A stretch of 43,350 bases of DNA from Mariprofundus sp. Its GTDB lineage: Bacteria > Pseudomonadota > Zetaproteobacteria > Mariprofundales > Mariprofundaceae. Location of the stretch: positions 1 through 43,350 of the forward strand of contig JAUZQJ010000032.1 in NCBI GenBank assembly GCA_030951045.1, given 5' to 3'. Both the position numbers and the translations under genes were made by a program. Of this stretch, positions 26,013 to 34,807 are shown piece after piece (within the stretch, counting starts at the first letter, position 1; every line of letters starts with the position of its first letter). Under the pieces are notes generated by a model. That model searched no databases. It saw only the letters and a list, made by a program, of their open reading frames with translations, and was not told the DNA's origin.

Positions 26013-26705
26013 ATGAAAAGAATTGTATTCATTGCTATTACTGCAAGCATTGTATTGACCAGTTGTGCCAGCAATCCAGTTGTTGACCCGAATGATCCAA
26101 ACAAAAACACCAAACAGAATGCCGCTATAGGTGCTGCTGTAGGTGCACTTGCAGGTGCTGTTATCGGATTTCAGAATGATCATTCCGGTGGTGCATTACG
26201 TGGTGCTTTGATTGGTGGTGCCGCAGGTGGAGCACTCGGAGCCGGCACAGGCATGTATATGGATAAACAGGAACAAGAATTTAAACGTGCCCTGGCTGAA
26301 GAGCAGCGTAGATCACAGATAGAGATTGAGCGGCTTCAAAATGAGAACCTCAAGATCACCATGAATAGTGAAATATCCTTCGCGTCTAACTCAGCAAAAT
26401 TAACCCCCTCCTTTCATAACACACTCGATAAAGTAGCTGATATCTTAAGCCGTTATCCACGCACTTCGATCAACATTACCGGTCATACGGATAGCCGTGG
26501 CTCAGCCCAGTATAATCAGCAACTATCCGAGCAGCGTGCCCAAGCAGTGAAATGGTATTTAATGGATCGTGGTATGGCATCCAACAGGATTGGCGTGGAA
26601 GGTCGTGGTGAATCTCAACCAAGAGCCTCCAACGACACACAAGCAGGCATGCAGCTAAACCGCCGTGTTGAAATGCTGATTATTCCAAACAAAGATATTC
26701 AGTAA
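26013..26705 (+). CDS. OmpA-family lipoprotein with glycine-zipper domain
   Basis: 230 residues. A lipoprotein signal peptide ends in LTSC (lipidated Cys at 18). Residues about 35-85 form a glycine-zipper (AAIGAAVGALAGAVIG, then GALIGGAAGGALGAGTG). After a coiled-coil-like Glu/Arg-rich linker comes an OmpA_C peptidoglycan-binding domain: FASNSAKLTPSF, INITGHTDSRGSAQYNQQLS, and NRRVEMLI. It resembles E. coli YiaD and Pal-like proteins that tie the outer membrane to peptidoglycan. GGAGA precedes the ATG by six bases and a strong terminator follows, so it is a single-gene unit. Confidence 0.92.
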   Translation: MKRIVFIAITASIVLTSCASNPVVDPNDPNKNTKQNAAIGAAVGALAGAVIGFQNDHSGGALRGALIGGAAGGALGAGTGMYMDKQEQEFKRALAEEQRRSQIEIERLQNENLKITMNSEISFASNSAKLTPSFHNTLDKVADILSRYPRTSINITGHTDSRGSAQYNQQLSEQRAQAVKWYLMDRGMASNRIGVEGRGESQPRASNDTQAGMQLNRRVEMLIIPNKDIQ

Positions 26706-26731
26706 GCTGCAATAAGAAACTGTCCAACATC

Positions 26732-26763
26732 AAAGCCCACGGATTGATCCGTGGGCTTTTTTT
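26732..26763 (+). terminator. Rho-independent terminator after the OmpA lipoprotein gene
   Basis: AAAGCCCACGGAT pairs with ATCCGTGGGCTTT around a short loop, followed by a T run. Confidence 0.94.
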
Positions 26764-26943
26764 GGGTTTATCACGCATGAGCTATCGTACTGATGAAAAA
26801 ACCATTTTAAGCCTCGCTAGCAGCTGCAAATCAGACATAGTTTAAACTAATCAGAGTAGCTTGATGATAAGCATAGTCTTTTATACGTTAGTGGCTCCGT
26901 AAAAGCTGTATATGTTGTAGGCAGTAGCCGTTATGATTCGCTA

Positions 26944-27876
26944 ATGTCTGTATATACTGAACTCACACACGCTGATATCAGCACAATTCTGGCTGATTAC
27001 AATATTGGCACCCTCTCCTCTTTTGAAGGCATCGCTGCAGGAATTGAAAACAGCAATTTCTTTATCGATACCGATCAGAACATACGATATGTGCTCACCA
27101 TCTTTGAACGCCTGGAAGCTGATGAACTGCCATATTTCATGCATCTGATGAAGCATCTTGCCTCTAATGGCCTGGAGTGTCCTGACGTGATGCAGCGTAA
27201 AGGTGATTCATTATTATTTGAAATAGATGGAAAACAGGGCTGTATTGTATCGTGCTTAAGCGGCCGTACGCTTGATGAACTCAACGAAGCACAATTAACA
27301 TCATCCGGTCAAGCCATGGCCCAGTTGCATCTGGCGGGTTCTGATTTCACTATGCACAGAGACAATCCGACCGGACCGAACTGGTTGGCAGAGCATATTG
27401 CTGCCGTACTCGATAAAACAGTTGAACTATATGGTAATACCGCAGGTGATCTATTGCGTTCCGAACTGAACTTCCAATCAACCTGTGAGCTACCTGCTCT
27501 ACCATGCGGCGTTATTCATGGTGATCTGTTTGTGGATAATATTCTATTCGAAGGTGACCATGTATCAGGCATTATCGACTTTTATTATGCCCACGATTCA
27601 TCATTTGCAATGGATATTGCCATATCCTTAAATGCTCAGGCTGTACTGTTAAGTGATGCTGATGATAGACGCATCAAAGCTTTTATGGATGGTTACCAGT
27701 CTGTCAGACCACTTGAGAAAGAAGAATTACATGCGCTACCTCTATTATTAAGGCTGGCCGCTTTACGCTTTTGGGTATCACGCCTTTTTGATGCTATTTT
27801 TCCACGCGGCGGAGCAATGGTTCAGACCAAAAATCCGGAAGAGTATCGTCAGAAATTACAGTTTCATCGTAATTAG
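26944..27876 (+). CDS. thrB: Homoserine kinase, ThrB type II (aminoglycoside phosphotransferase fold)
   Basis: 310 residues in the choline/aminoglycoside kinase fold, not the GHMP fold of E. coli ThrB. The Asp-rich catalytic loop reads GVIHGDLFVDNILF (Brenner motif), with the metal-binding Asp in GIIDFYYA. EGIAAGIENSNFFI near the N-terminus is the nucleotide loop of this homoserine kinase group, and RLAALRFWVSRLFD near the end is characteristic. It phosphorylates L-homoserine in threonine synthesis. thrC and hom are absent, so the pathway genes are scattered. A bidirectional terminator follows. Confidence 0.9.
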   Translation: MSVYTELTHADISTILADYNIGTLSSFEGIAAGIENSNFFIDTDQNIRYVLTIFERLEADELPYFMHLMKHLASNGLECPDVMQRKGDSLLFEIDGKQGCIVSCLSGRTLDELNEAQLTSSGQAMAQLHLAGSDFTMHRDNPTGPNWLAEHIAAVLDKTVELYGNTAGDLLRSELNFQSTCELPALPCGVIHGDLFVDNILFEGDHVSGIIDFYYAHDSSFAMDIAISLNAQAVLLSDADDRRIKAFMDGYQSVRPLEKEELHALPLLLRLAALRFWVSRLFDAIFPRGGAMVQTKNPEEYRQKLQFHRN

Positions 27877-27882
27877 AAGCCG

Positions 27883-27924
27883 TAAAAAAAAGGGCGGGTA
27901 TAGATTTACTATACCCGCCCTTTC
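27883..27924. terminator. Bidirectional terminator between thrB and the DEAD-box helicase
   Basis: GGGCGGGTATAG pairs with CTATACCCGCCC. A flanks the left arm and TTT the right, so T runs follow the stem on both strands. It serves two convergent genes. Confidence 0.93.
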
Positions 27925-27960
27925 AAGCATCAGCCAATATTGATAATTCTCGGTTATGCG

Positions 27961-29919
27961 TTATTTTTTATTGCGACGTGGTGGTTTTCTGCCACCAGCA
28001 TTGTCCGGGCGACCACGGCCACCATCTCTGCCTCCACCTGGCTTACCACCACGAGATGGACGACGATCACCATCACTACCACGTCCGGGTTTGAACTGTT
28101 TATGTGGTGCTCTTTGAGGGGTGGCTGCACTGTCAAGCAGACTTGCATTGAGGCGTTGACCACAAACCTGAACATTCTTCAGTTCGTTGAAAATCGCTTT
28201 CGGCATACCGTCTGGCAAATCAACGATACTGTAATCATCAAGAATTTGGACACGCCCGATAAACTCACTTTCCAAACCGATTTCATTGGCAATAGCGCCA
28301 ACAATATTTCCAGGTTTTACACCGTGAACTTCACCAACATCAAGCCGGAAGCGTTCCATACCCTGTTCAAGCTTTGGACCACGATCAACTGAACGTCTTG
28401 GTTTAATATCTTCATCTTCATACTGATTACGTGAATCTTCGCGACTACTTCTGCGTTTATCTTCGGGCGCATCAAAACGTGGATTGCGTTCAGAACGCTG
28501 TGGTCGATCTGAGCGTTCAGAACGTTCTCTGCGTTGTGGTTCATCTTTAAGCAGTAGCGCCTTATCACCCTGAGCCAACTTCGCTAATGCAGCAGCAATC
28601 TCATTGGCAGGTACATCATGTTCCTTTCGATATTGCTCAACAATCTCAGTATATAAGGTCAGACCTTCACCTGATTCCAATGTTTCAGTGATACGATCTT
28701 TAAACTCTTCAATACGTTTGTCGTTAATGCTTTCAGTGGTAGGCATTTCGAACTTTTCAATGCTCTTCTTGGTTGCTTTTTCAATGGCATACAATAGACG
28801 CTTTTCACGTGGTGCAACGAATAGAATCGCATCGCCTTCTCGTCCTGCACGACCAGTACGGCCAATACGATGCACATAGGATTCTGTATCCTGTGGAATA
28901 TCATAGTTGATAACATGCGAAATACGTTGCACATCAAGACCACGTGCTGCTACGTCTGTAGCCACCAAAATATCGATTTTTCCCTGTTTCAAACGGTTGA
29001 CAGTGTTTTCACGTGTCTTCTGAGCAATATCACCATTGAGTGCTGTCGCTGAATAACCACGAGCTGAAAGTTTTTCAGCCAGCTCTTCGGTAGCCGTTTT
29101 GGTGCGCACAAAAATAATCACCGCATCAAATGCTTCGGCTTCTAATACACGGGTCAAGGCATCAACTTTGTTTCTACCACTCACCATCCAGTAACGCTGA
29201 CGAATAGTTTCGGCCGTTGTTTCTTTCATTTGAATGCTAACATGTATTGGATTAGTCAAATGCTGCTGGGCAATTTTACGGATAACCTGTGGCATGGTGG
29301 CTGAAAAGAGTGCGATTTGACGCTGCTTAGGTAGCTGCTCAAGCACCCACTTCACATCATCAATAAAGCCCATACGCAACATTTCATCGGCTTCATCGAG
29401 TACCAGTGTTTTTAAATTACTTAAATTCAATGTCTTGCGACGCATGTGATCCATCACACGCCCTGGCGTTCCCACCACAACATGCACACCGCGTTTAAGT
29501 TGACGCAACTGAATTTCATAACTCTGGCCACCATAAATAGGCAGCACATTGAAACCTTTCAGATGGCGTGCATACGTCTGGAATGCTTCTGCAACCTGAA
29601 TAGCCAATTCACGTGTTGGAGCCAACACCAGCACCTGTGGATTTTTTTGGCTTAAATCGATGTTGTTCAGCAGCGGCAGTGCAAATGCACCTGTCTTACC
29701 TGTACCTGTTTGAGCCTGTCCAATCACATCCTTGCCTTCGAGCAGCAGTGGAATGGTTTGCGCCTGAATTGGAGATGGAGTTTCATAACCCAATGCTTCC
29801 ACGCTTTTAATCAGCGGAGCTATCAAGTTTAAATCTGAAAATTTAACCTGTACGGATTCATCTAATTTGACTTCAACCTTTTCGATTGTTGTCTTTTCTT
29901 CCTGTTCTTTTGTTGTCAT
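27961..29919 (-). CDS. deaD: DEAD-box RNA helicase (DeaD/CsdA type)
   Basis: 652 residues. Q motif FSDLNLIAPLIKSVEALGY then PSPIQAQTIP; motif I AQTGTGKT; motif II DEAD in LVLDEADEMLRMGF; motif III SAT; motif VI HRIGRTGR. The C-terminus holds a DbpA-type RNA-binding domain (FRLDVGEVHGVKPGNIVGAI, then VQILDDYSIVDLPDG) and a basic Gly/Arg-rich tail. This is the layout of CsdA, which remodels RNA in 50S assembly and in cold adaptation. The 5' region has a promoter and a hairpin around the ribosome site. Confidence 0.93.
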   Translation of the reverse strand: MTTKEQEEKTTIEKVEVKLDESVQVKFSDLNLIAPLIKSVEALGYETPSPIQAQTIPLLLEGKDVIGQAQTGTGKTGAFALPLLNNIDLSQKNPQVLVLAPTRELAIQVAEAFQTYARHLKGFNVLPIYGGQSYEIQLRQLKRGVHVVVGTPGRVMDHMRRKTLNLSNLKTLVLDEADEMLRMGFIDDVKWVLEQLPKQRQIALFSATMPQVIRKIAQQHLTNPIHVSIQMKETTAETIRQRYWMVSGRNKVDALTRVLEAEAFDAVIIFVRTKTATEELAEKLSARGYSATALNGDIAQKTRENTVNRLKQGKIDILVATDVAARGLDVQRISHVINYDIPQDTESYVHRIGRTGRAGREGDAILFVAPREKRLLYAIEKATKKSIEKFEMPTTESINDKRIEEFKDRITETLESGEGLTLYTEIVEQYRKEHDVPANEIAAALAKLAQGDKALLLKDEPQRRERSERSDRPQRSERNPRFDAPEDKRRSSREDSRNQYEDEDIKPRRSVDRGPKLEQGMERFRLDVGEVHGVKPGNIVGAIANEIGLESEFIGRVQILDDYSIVDLPDGMPKAIFNELKNVQVCGQRLNASLLDSAATPQRAPHKQFKPGRGSDGDRRPSRGGKPGGGRDGGRGRPDNAGGRKPPRRNKK

Positions 29920-29928
29920 TTATATACA

Positions 29929-29954
29929 CCTTCGGATATTACCGGCGGCGAAGG
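29929..29954 (-). promoter_or_regulatory. Hairpin masking the ribosome site of the helicase gene
   Basis: On the minus strand CCTTCG (29954-29949) can pair with CGAAGG (29934-29929). The second arm contains the AAGG ribosome site nine bases before the ATG. The loop is 14 bases. This could make translation temperature- or protein-dependent. Short stem, so tentative. Confidence 0.4.
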
Positions 29955-30058
29955 CTGCCTGTATCATGATTAAGAAACCATTAGTAAGTGTTCATACTTT
30001 TGAAAGGATTGAATGAGATATCCAATTATTTTTTCACAGATAAAAGCGAAAACAAGAA

Positions 30059-30086
30059 AACATAACAATAAATACTTTTATATCAA
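30059..30086 (-). promoter_or_regulatory. Sigma-70-like promoter of the helicase gene
   Basis: TTGATA (30086-30081) and TATGTT (30064-30059) with 16 bases between. Transcription would begin near 30052, giving a leader of about 130 bases. Confidence 0.5.
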
Positions 30087-30111
30087 TATGTTACAATAAA
30101 ACACTAAAGCT

Positions 30112-30399
30112 CTATAGCGGCCATAGATTGATACCCTGGAACATGAAAAAGAGCGATGAAACAGCACACAAAATAGAAACCATCACATAAACAGGTTGAA
30201 AACCGACCTGTTGCGTCTGTTTAAAACCGATATATGCACCAATACCGGTAGCAAAAAAAGCAAACTCACTAAGCACCAGAAGCGTTAGCAAAGGCAAGGC
30301 ACGAACACCTTCGGCATCCACCTGTTGCCCCATACTTACGACAATAAAAAATACCAAGCCCAGTGGCAATGCAACAAATGGAAAATAGATCATCTGCAT
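30112..30399 (-). CDS. Small membrane protein
   Basis: 95 residues, three hydrophobic segments (about 7-23, 35-58, 70-90) with a short charged loop (QQVDAEGVRA). No family motif is recognised. It lies 18 bases after prfB on the same strand, so it is probably co-transcribed. Composition is that of a real inner-membrane protein, not a shadow frame. Confidence 0.6.
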   Translation of the reverse strand: MQMIYFPFVALPLGLVFFIVVSMGQQVDAEGVRALPLLTLLVLSEFAFFATGIGAYIGFKQTQQVGFQPVYVMVSILCAVSSLFFMFQGINLWPL

Positions 30400-30417
30400 A
30401 ACGGTTAAAGTAAAATC

Positions 30418-31546
30418 TTATTCGCCATCGTTTTCGCCGCGTTTAATACCCATCAACTGAGCCTGAATAAACGCGTCAATATCACCATCCAAGAATACCT
30501 GTGTATTACCGGTTTCCATACCTGTACGCAAATCCTTAATACGAGACTGATCCAATACATACGAACGAATCTGGTGACCCCAACCGATATCGGTTTTGGT
30601 ATCTTCCAACGCCTGTTTTTCAGAATTCTGTTTTTCTATTTCCAGTTCGTACAGGCGTGCTTTTAACATTTTCCAGCAAGCTTCACGGTTTTTATGTTGA
30701 GAACGGTCATTCTGACATTGAACCGCTACTCCTGTTGGAATATGGGTTAAACGTACGGCTGAATCGGTTTTGTTAATGTGCTGACCACCGGAACCACTGG
30801 CACGGTAGGTATCTGTACGCACATCGGCCGGATCAATATCGATATCAATGTCGCGATCAATATCAGGATAAGCAAACACAGATGAGAATGAGGTGTGACG
30901 ACGATTGCCTGAATCAAATGGTGATTTACGCACCAGACGATGCACACCAATTTCGGCCTTTAAAAAGCCATAAGCATATTCACCCTTGATCGAGACTGTT
31001 GCTGACTTAATACCGGCCTCTTCTCCATAGGTACATTCCATCAACTCCGTTTTAAAGCCTTTGCGTTCAGCCCAGCGCAAGTACATGCGCAATAACATTT
31101 CAGCCCAATCCTGCGCTTCTGTACCACCGGAACCGGAATTAACATCTAGGAAGGCGGATTCAATATCGGTTTCACCACCCAGCATCTGGGCTAGTTCGAG
31201 AGCTTCAACCTGATGCTGTACAGCATCAATGCCTTCGATCGCTTCAATCTGAGAATCACGATCCTGCTCTTCGATACCCATCTCAAATAACATGGATGCA
31301 TCTTCGTGCTCACTAAAAGCACGTTTATAATCCACCAGCACTTTTTCCACACGTGCGCGTTCCTGCATTAATTGCTGCGCTTTTGCCTGATCATCCCACA
31401 GAGAGGGATCTTCGATACGAGCGTTTAACTCACGCAGATCCTCTTCTTTGGCATCAACGTCAAAGTGACCTCCGCATAGCATCAAGTCGACTGGCATAAT
31501 CCTCTGCCCGTGTTCTAAATCCTGCGATCTGATCTTCAATGGTCAT
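30418..31546 (-). CDS. prfB: Peptide chain release factor 2 with programmed +1 frameshift
   Basis: Translation starts at the ATG at 31546 (GGAG 7 bases before) and reads 28 codons (MTIEDQIAGFRTRAEDYASR and so on) to an in-frame TGA at 31460-31462. A slip to the +1 frame at CTT-TGA-C lets it continue as DVDAKEEDL to the end, for about 375 residues. The main domain holds the RF2 tripeptide SPF (RKSPFDSGNRR) that reads UGA/UAA, and GGQ (ASGSGGQHINKTDSA) that hydrolyses peptidyl-tRNA. This is the known autoregulation: low RF2 means slow stop reading and more frameshift. An in-frame reading that starts downstream is an artefact. Confidence 0.97.
31459..31473 (-). promoter_or_regulatory. prfB +1 frameshift signal
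   Basis: CTTTGAC (31465-31459) is the slippery Leu codon plus UGA stop. CGGAGG sits three bases before CTT, the spacing of the internal anti-ribosome pairing site in E. coli prfB. Confidence 0.95.
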
Positions 31547-31762
31547 TGTCTAACTCCAATGTCTGTTTCAAAAGATTGTGCACGTTACCGCTCTTCCATT
31601 TCAAATCAACCAACATTTGAACACAATAAGGTCCTGATGCATCAACCAGCATGCTTGCGAATACACGTCATCTAAGCACGAACACCCTACCGGTCTAAAT
31701 AAATGAATATTGATTATTCTATGACCTAGTAGCTTATAGCGAATGCATTGCTACAGATAAAA

Positions 31763-31957
31763 CTATCCGTTTAAAAATTCCTCAAGCTTCTCTGCCTCGG
31801 TCTTCTCAACAACAACTTCGGTCACTTCAGTATCAACAGACACTTCTGAACCATCTTCATTTCTTTTTTCAAGTTTACGCAAGCGCTTCTCTTCATTCTT
31901 TTTCTGCTTAGCAATTTCTTTCTGTCGTTTCTCAAATTTAAAATTAGCTCTGGCCAA
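31763..31957 (-). CDS. Small Lys/Glu-rich conserved hypothetical protein
   Basis: 64 residues from a TTG at 31957 with a perfect GGAGGT six bases upstream. Further upstream the frame is unlike protein, so the TTG is the likely start. It opens ARANFKFEKRQKEIAKQKKN and stays helical and highly charged (KRLRKLEKRN), ending acidic (EKTEAEKLEEFLNG). I have seen the NFKFEKRQKE opening in short uncharacterised proteobacterial proteins; no function is known. Probably a basic coiled-coil or RNA-associated protein, which is inference from charge. Confidence 0.7.
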   Translation of the reverse strand: MARANFKFEKRQKEIAKQKKNEEKRLRKLEKRNEDGSEVSVDTEVTEVVVEKTEAEKLEEFLNG

Positions 31958-32186
31958 GAAGGCACCTCCAAGCGGGTAGTGTGTTCGGCCACGGCAATGC
32001 CTTTGAAGCGAACAGTCGCCAATGCTGCCGCTCTTTGATGCTGTTGTCTCAAAAATAATCATGCAGCTTAGTGATAACATCTAATCATGAGTTGATGGAA
32101 ACTCTAATAAGCAGAAAACAAGTGATTGAATCCATAGGTTTTTTCTATTGTTGCATCCATGCTGATATCTAACATAGCATTTGCTC

Positions 32187-32570
32187 ATGTCTCAACAGAT
32201 GGTGCGTATCGATAAATGGTTGTGGGCTGCCCGCTTCTTTAAAACGCGTAGTCTGGCTACAGAAATGGTCAATGGTGGCCATGTCCAGTGTAATGGCGAT
32301 CGTTTAAAACCATCCAAAGGTGTACAGATTGGTGATATGCTAAAAATCGTGCGTGGTCAGGAGCTATATTCCATTACCGTAACGGGTTTGGCTGAAAAAA
32401 GAGGTTCAGCGACCATTGCGCAAAGCCTTTATCAGGAAGATGAAGAAAGTATCAAAGCCCGACAAGAGCAGCATCAGCTACGTAAACTCAATGCATCCCC
32501 TGACCCGGATAGACGGCCGGACAAAAAAGCACGCCGACAGATCATTCGATTCAGACGAAAAGAGGATTAA
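32187..32570 (+). CDS. hslR: Heat-shock protein 15 homologue (S4 RNA-binding)
   Basis: About 127 residues from ATG 32187 (an in-frame TTG lies two codons before). The S4 domain VRIDKWLWAARFFKTRSLAT, then NGGHVQCNGDRLKPSKGVQIGDMLKI, is followed by a basic tail (DRRPDKKARRQIIRFRRK). Hsp15 binds stalled 50S subunits that still carry nascent chain and helps recycle them. Size and C-terminal tail match. No clear ribosome site is seen. Confidence 0.92.
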   Translation: MSQQMVRIDKWLWAARFFKTRSLATEMVNGGHVQCNGDRLKPSKGVQIGDMLKIVRGQELYSITVTGLAEKRGSATIAQSLYQEDEESIKARQEQHQLRKLNASPDPDRRPDKKARRQIIRFRRKED

Positions 32571-32576
32571 ATTTAA

Positions 32577-32701
32577 TTCATCGCACATTAGCGGGAACCA
32601 TCACAATGGAAACTGTTCAGCGTTACTCAAGCTATAAAAACATCTAGCTATTAGGTAAAGAGTATCCTCTGGGGTATTCGTGTCCATTCGTGTAATTCGT
32701 G
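32577..32701. repeat. Dispersed repeat copy B plus ATTCGTG triplet
   Basis: TTCATCGCACATTAGCGG, then ATCACAATGG and GTTCAGCGTTACTC, match copy A at 14826. Downstream ATTCGTG occurs at 32676, 32686 and 32695, a short array like the 'attcgtg' tracts seen between genes in other bacteria. Confidence 0.5.
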
Positions 32702-32711
32702 GCTTGCTTGT

Positions 32712-33113
32712 CTATGCCTGTTTCAGAGCCGGATCAAACTGTTGGTTTAAATATGCGACGATCTCGCTGGACTCGTATAACCATGTGCTACTTTCATCAC
32801 CATGATCAATACGCAAACAAGGTACCTTGAGAGCCCCACCCTCTTGTTCCAACGCATTGCGATGTTCACCACCACGGATTTGAGCATCACGATATTCAAG
32901 CGGAATATTCAAACGATGCACGGTACGACGCGTTTTGATGCAAAACGGACAGGCGAAGTACTGATACATAGACATCGACTCAACCTGTTTGTTGATTTCG
33001 CGTTGCTCATCCACATCCCGCTTGATTTTGCGCGGGCTGGTCAAATAACTGATAAAAGCCATCAGACCACCAACACCTTCACGAAATATCTTTAACAGCA
33101 ACGCTTTTATCAT
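32712..33113 (-). CDS. Membrane-anchored glutaredoxin-like protein
   Basis: 133 residues. N-terminal hydrophobic segment (GVGGLMAFISYLT) then a charged linker and a glutaredoxin domain from about 48: YQYFACPFCIKTRRTVHRLN carries active-site CPFC, KVPCLRI the cis-Pro, and STWLYESSEIVAYLNQQF the GST-N-like end. Such proteins reduce disulfides or glutathionylated thiols. The anchor suggests location at the membrane, active domain in the cytosol. A single gene with its start about 110 bases from the divergent exonuclease gene. Confidence 0.85.
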   Translation of the reverse strand: MIKALLLKIFREGVGGLMAFISYLTSPRKIKRDVDEQREINKQVESMSMYQYFACPFCIKTRRTVHRLNIPLEYRDAQIRGGEHRNALEQEGGALKVPCLRIDHGDESSTWLYESSEIVAYLNQQFDPALKQA

Positions 33114-33220
33114 TAGAACCCCTTTATATGATTGAATCGTCGCGCCAAGCTAGCAGCCCATCCAGTTTAAGAAACCGTTAGAAACGTGCATGATTGGCAG
33201 ATAATGAGGAAACTGAATAT

Positions 33221-34141
33221 ATGAATGACATTGATGCCATCAAACATTTAGAGCAATCCGATCAATACAGGGTCATTGAGCGCCTGCAAGTGCCTGATCG
33301 CTACAGTGCCGGTGAGCCTACGACACCGCGTATTGGTATCGTGATTGATACCGAGACCACAGGCTTGGATACCAGTAAAGACGTCATTATCGAGCTCGGT
33401 TTTGTCGCGTTCGAATACGATGCAGGAAGCGGCCTGATTTATAGAGTGTTGCATACCTATGATGGTTTTGAAGATCCAAACGAACCACTGAGCGATATCG
33501 TCAAGCAGATCACCGGCATCACCGATGAGATGGTCGCAGGGCAAAGACTCGATGATGATGAAATCATGCAGTGGCTGAACAAGTCTGATCTTATTATTGC
33601 ACATAATGCCGGTTTTGATCGCCCGATGATTGAACGGCGCATGCCTATGGTCAAAGAGACGAACTGGGCCTGCACCTTCAATGATATTCCATGGCAGGAT
33701 GAAGACATCTCCAGCCTGAAACTCGATTATATTGCCTATAAACTGGGTTACTTTTTTGATGGCCACCGCGCAGTGAATGATGCCCAGGCAACACTTCATC
33801 TACTAACAAAAGCCCTGCCCTGTTCCGGTAAACTGGCCATGGCAAGCCTGCTTGCATGTGCCAGGGAGAAGAGCCAACGTCTGTTTGCGATCGGAGCACC
33901 CTTTGACAAAAAAGATGATCTGAAAGCACGTGGATACCGTTGGCTGGCCGATTTTTCTTATAAAGATCAGTTTGGAAAACACAAAAAAGGTGTTTGGAGC
34001 AACTCAGTATCAGAAGCAGATAGTGAGGCAGAAAATCAATGGTTAACAGATGATATCTATGCAGGGAAAGAGGCACCGTTTCGTCATGTCGATCTTACTG
34101 CCCGAAACCGTTATTCACTAAGAGAATTCGGCATAGACTGA
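33221..34141 (+). CDS. DEDDh 3'-5' exonuclease (DnaQ-like) with C-terminal domain
   Basis: 306 residues from ATG 33221 (GAGGAA upstream). Residues about 45-210 are a DnaQ-type exonuclease: Exo I IVIDTETTGLD, Exo II LIIAHNAGFDRPMIERR, Exo III GHRAVNDAQATLHLL with the DEDDh His. The remaining 95 residues (APFDKKDDLKARGYRW, then KGVWSNSVSEADSEAEN) form a compact domain found with such nucleases, function unknown. No polymerase is adjacent, so it is a stand-alone nuclease. Its stop overlaps the arfB ATG (TGATG). Confidence 0.88.
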   Translation: MNDIDAIKHLEQSDQYRVIERLQVPDRYSAGEPTTPRIGIVIDTETTGLDTSKDVIIELGFVAFEYDAGSGLIYRVLHTYDGFEDPNEPLSDIVKQITGITDEMVAGQRLDDDEIMQWLNKSDLIIAHNAGFDRPMIERRMPMVKETNWACTFNDIPWQDEDISSLKLDYIAYKLGYFFDGHRAVNDAQATLHLLTKALPCSGKLAMASLLACAREKSQRLFAIGAPFDKKDDLKARGYRWLADFSYKDQFGKHKKGVWSNSVSEADSEAENQWLTDDIYAGKEAPFRHVDLTARNRYSLREFGID

Positions 34142-34554
34142 TGTTAAAAATATCCGAGTCGGTCATCATTCAGGATGATGAAATTGAGCTTTCAGCCATT
34201 CGCGCTCAGGGCGCTGGCGGTCAAAACGTAAACAAAGTATCCAGCGCTATTCATCTACGTTTTGATATTCATGCATCCTCGTTGCCGCAGTTTTACAAGG
34301 AACGGCTGTTACAGCTCAGAGACCGCCGTATCAACAGTGATGGTGTGCTCATCATCAAAGCACAACAATTTCGCAGTCAGGAACAAAACCGCACAGATGC
34401 ATTGAACCGACTTCAGGAGCTCATTAAAAGTGCCACAGTTGTGCTCAAGAAACGACGCCCGACACGAAAGTCTTACAACTCTGTTAAACGGCGGTTGGAG
34501 GGTAAGAACAGACGCAGCCAAACAAAAGCCCTGAGAAAAAAAGTGGACGAATAG
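34141..34554 (+). CDS. arfB: Ribosome-rescue peptidyl-tRNA hydrolase ArfB
   Basis: 137 residues, ArfB (YaeJ) size. The RF-1 domain carries GGQ in SAIRAQGAGGQNVNKVSSAIHL. It ends with the Lys/Arg tail that enters the empty mRNA channel (KKRRPTRKSYNSVKRRLEGK). It frees ribosomes stalled on broken mRNA without codon reading. The start overlaps the exonuclease stop by one base, so the two are co-translated. Confidence 0.94.
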   Translation: MLKISESVIIQDDEIELSAIRAQGAGGQNVNKVSSAIHLRFDIHASSLPQFYKERLLQLRDRRINSDGVLIIKAQQFRSQEQNRTDALNRLQELIKSATVVLKKRRPTRKSYNSVKRRLEGKNRRSQTKALRKKVDE

Positions 34555-34807
34555 TCGTGTGCATTCTCTGCTGATGATCATTGATAGTGGATATTGCAGA
34601 TGTCTTGTGATTAGCGGAATCATTTTGAACTAAACCAATTTATCAACCAAATCTAAGTCGTCAGTCTGCCCATAAATAAATTGCCCCCTTATTTCTTTAG
34701 ATGGCTTCCTATAAGATCTGCAAAATATTTTTACGTATTAACGGTGACCAGAATGTTAATCATAACTAGCGGTCATCCTCATCTCTTTCTAACACGGTAT
34801 TAAACAA

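Noticed and set aside
31958-32080. N-terminal extension of the small Lys/Glu-rich protein
   Set aside because: No ribosome site, unlike protein, while the internal TTG has a perfect one.
33248-33799. 183-codon minus-strand frame inside the exonuclease
   Set aside because: Lies wholly opposite a well-supported gene and shows no family motif.
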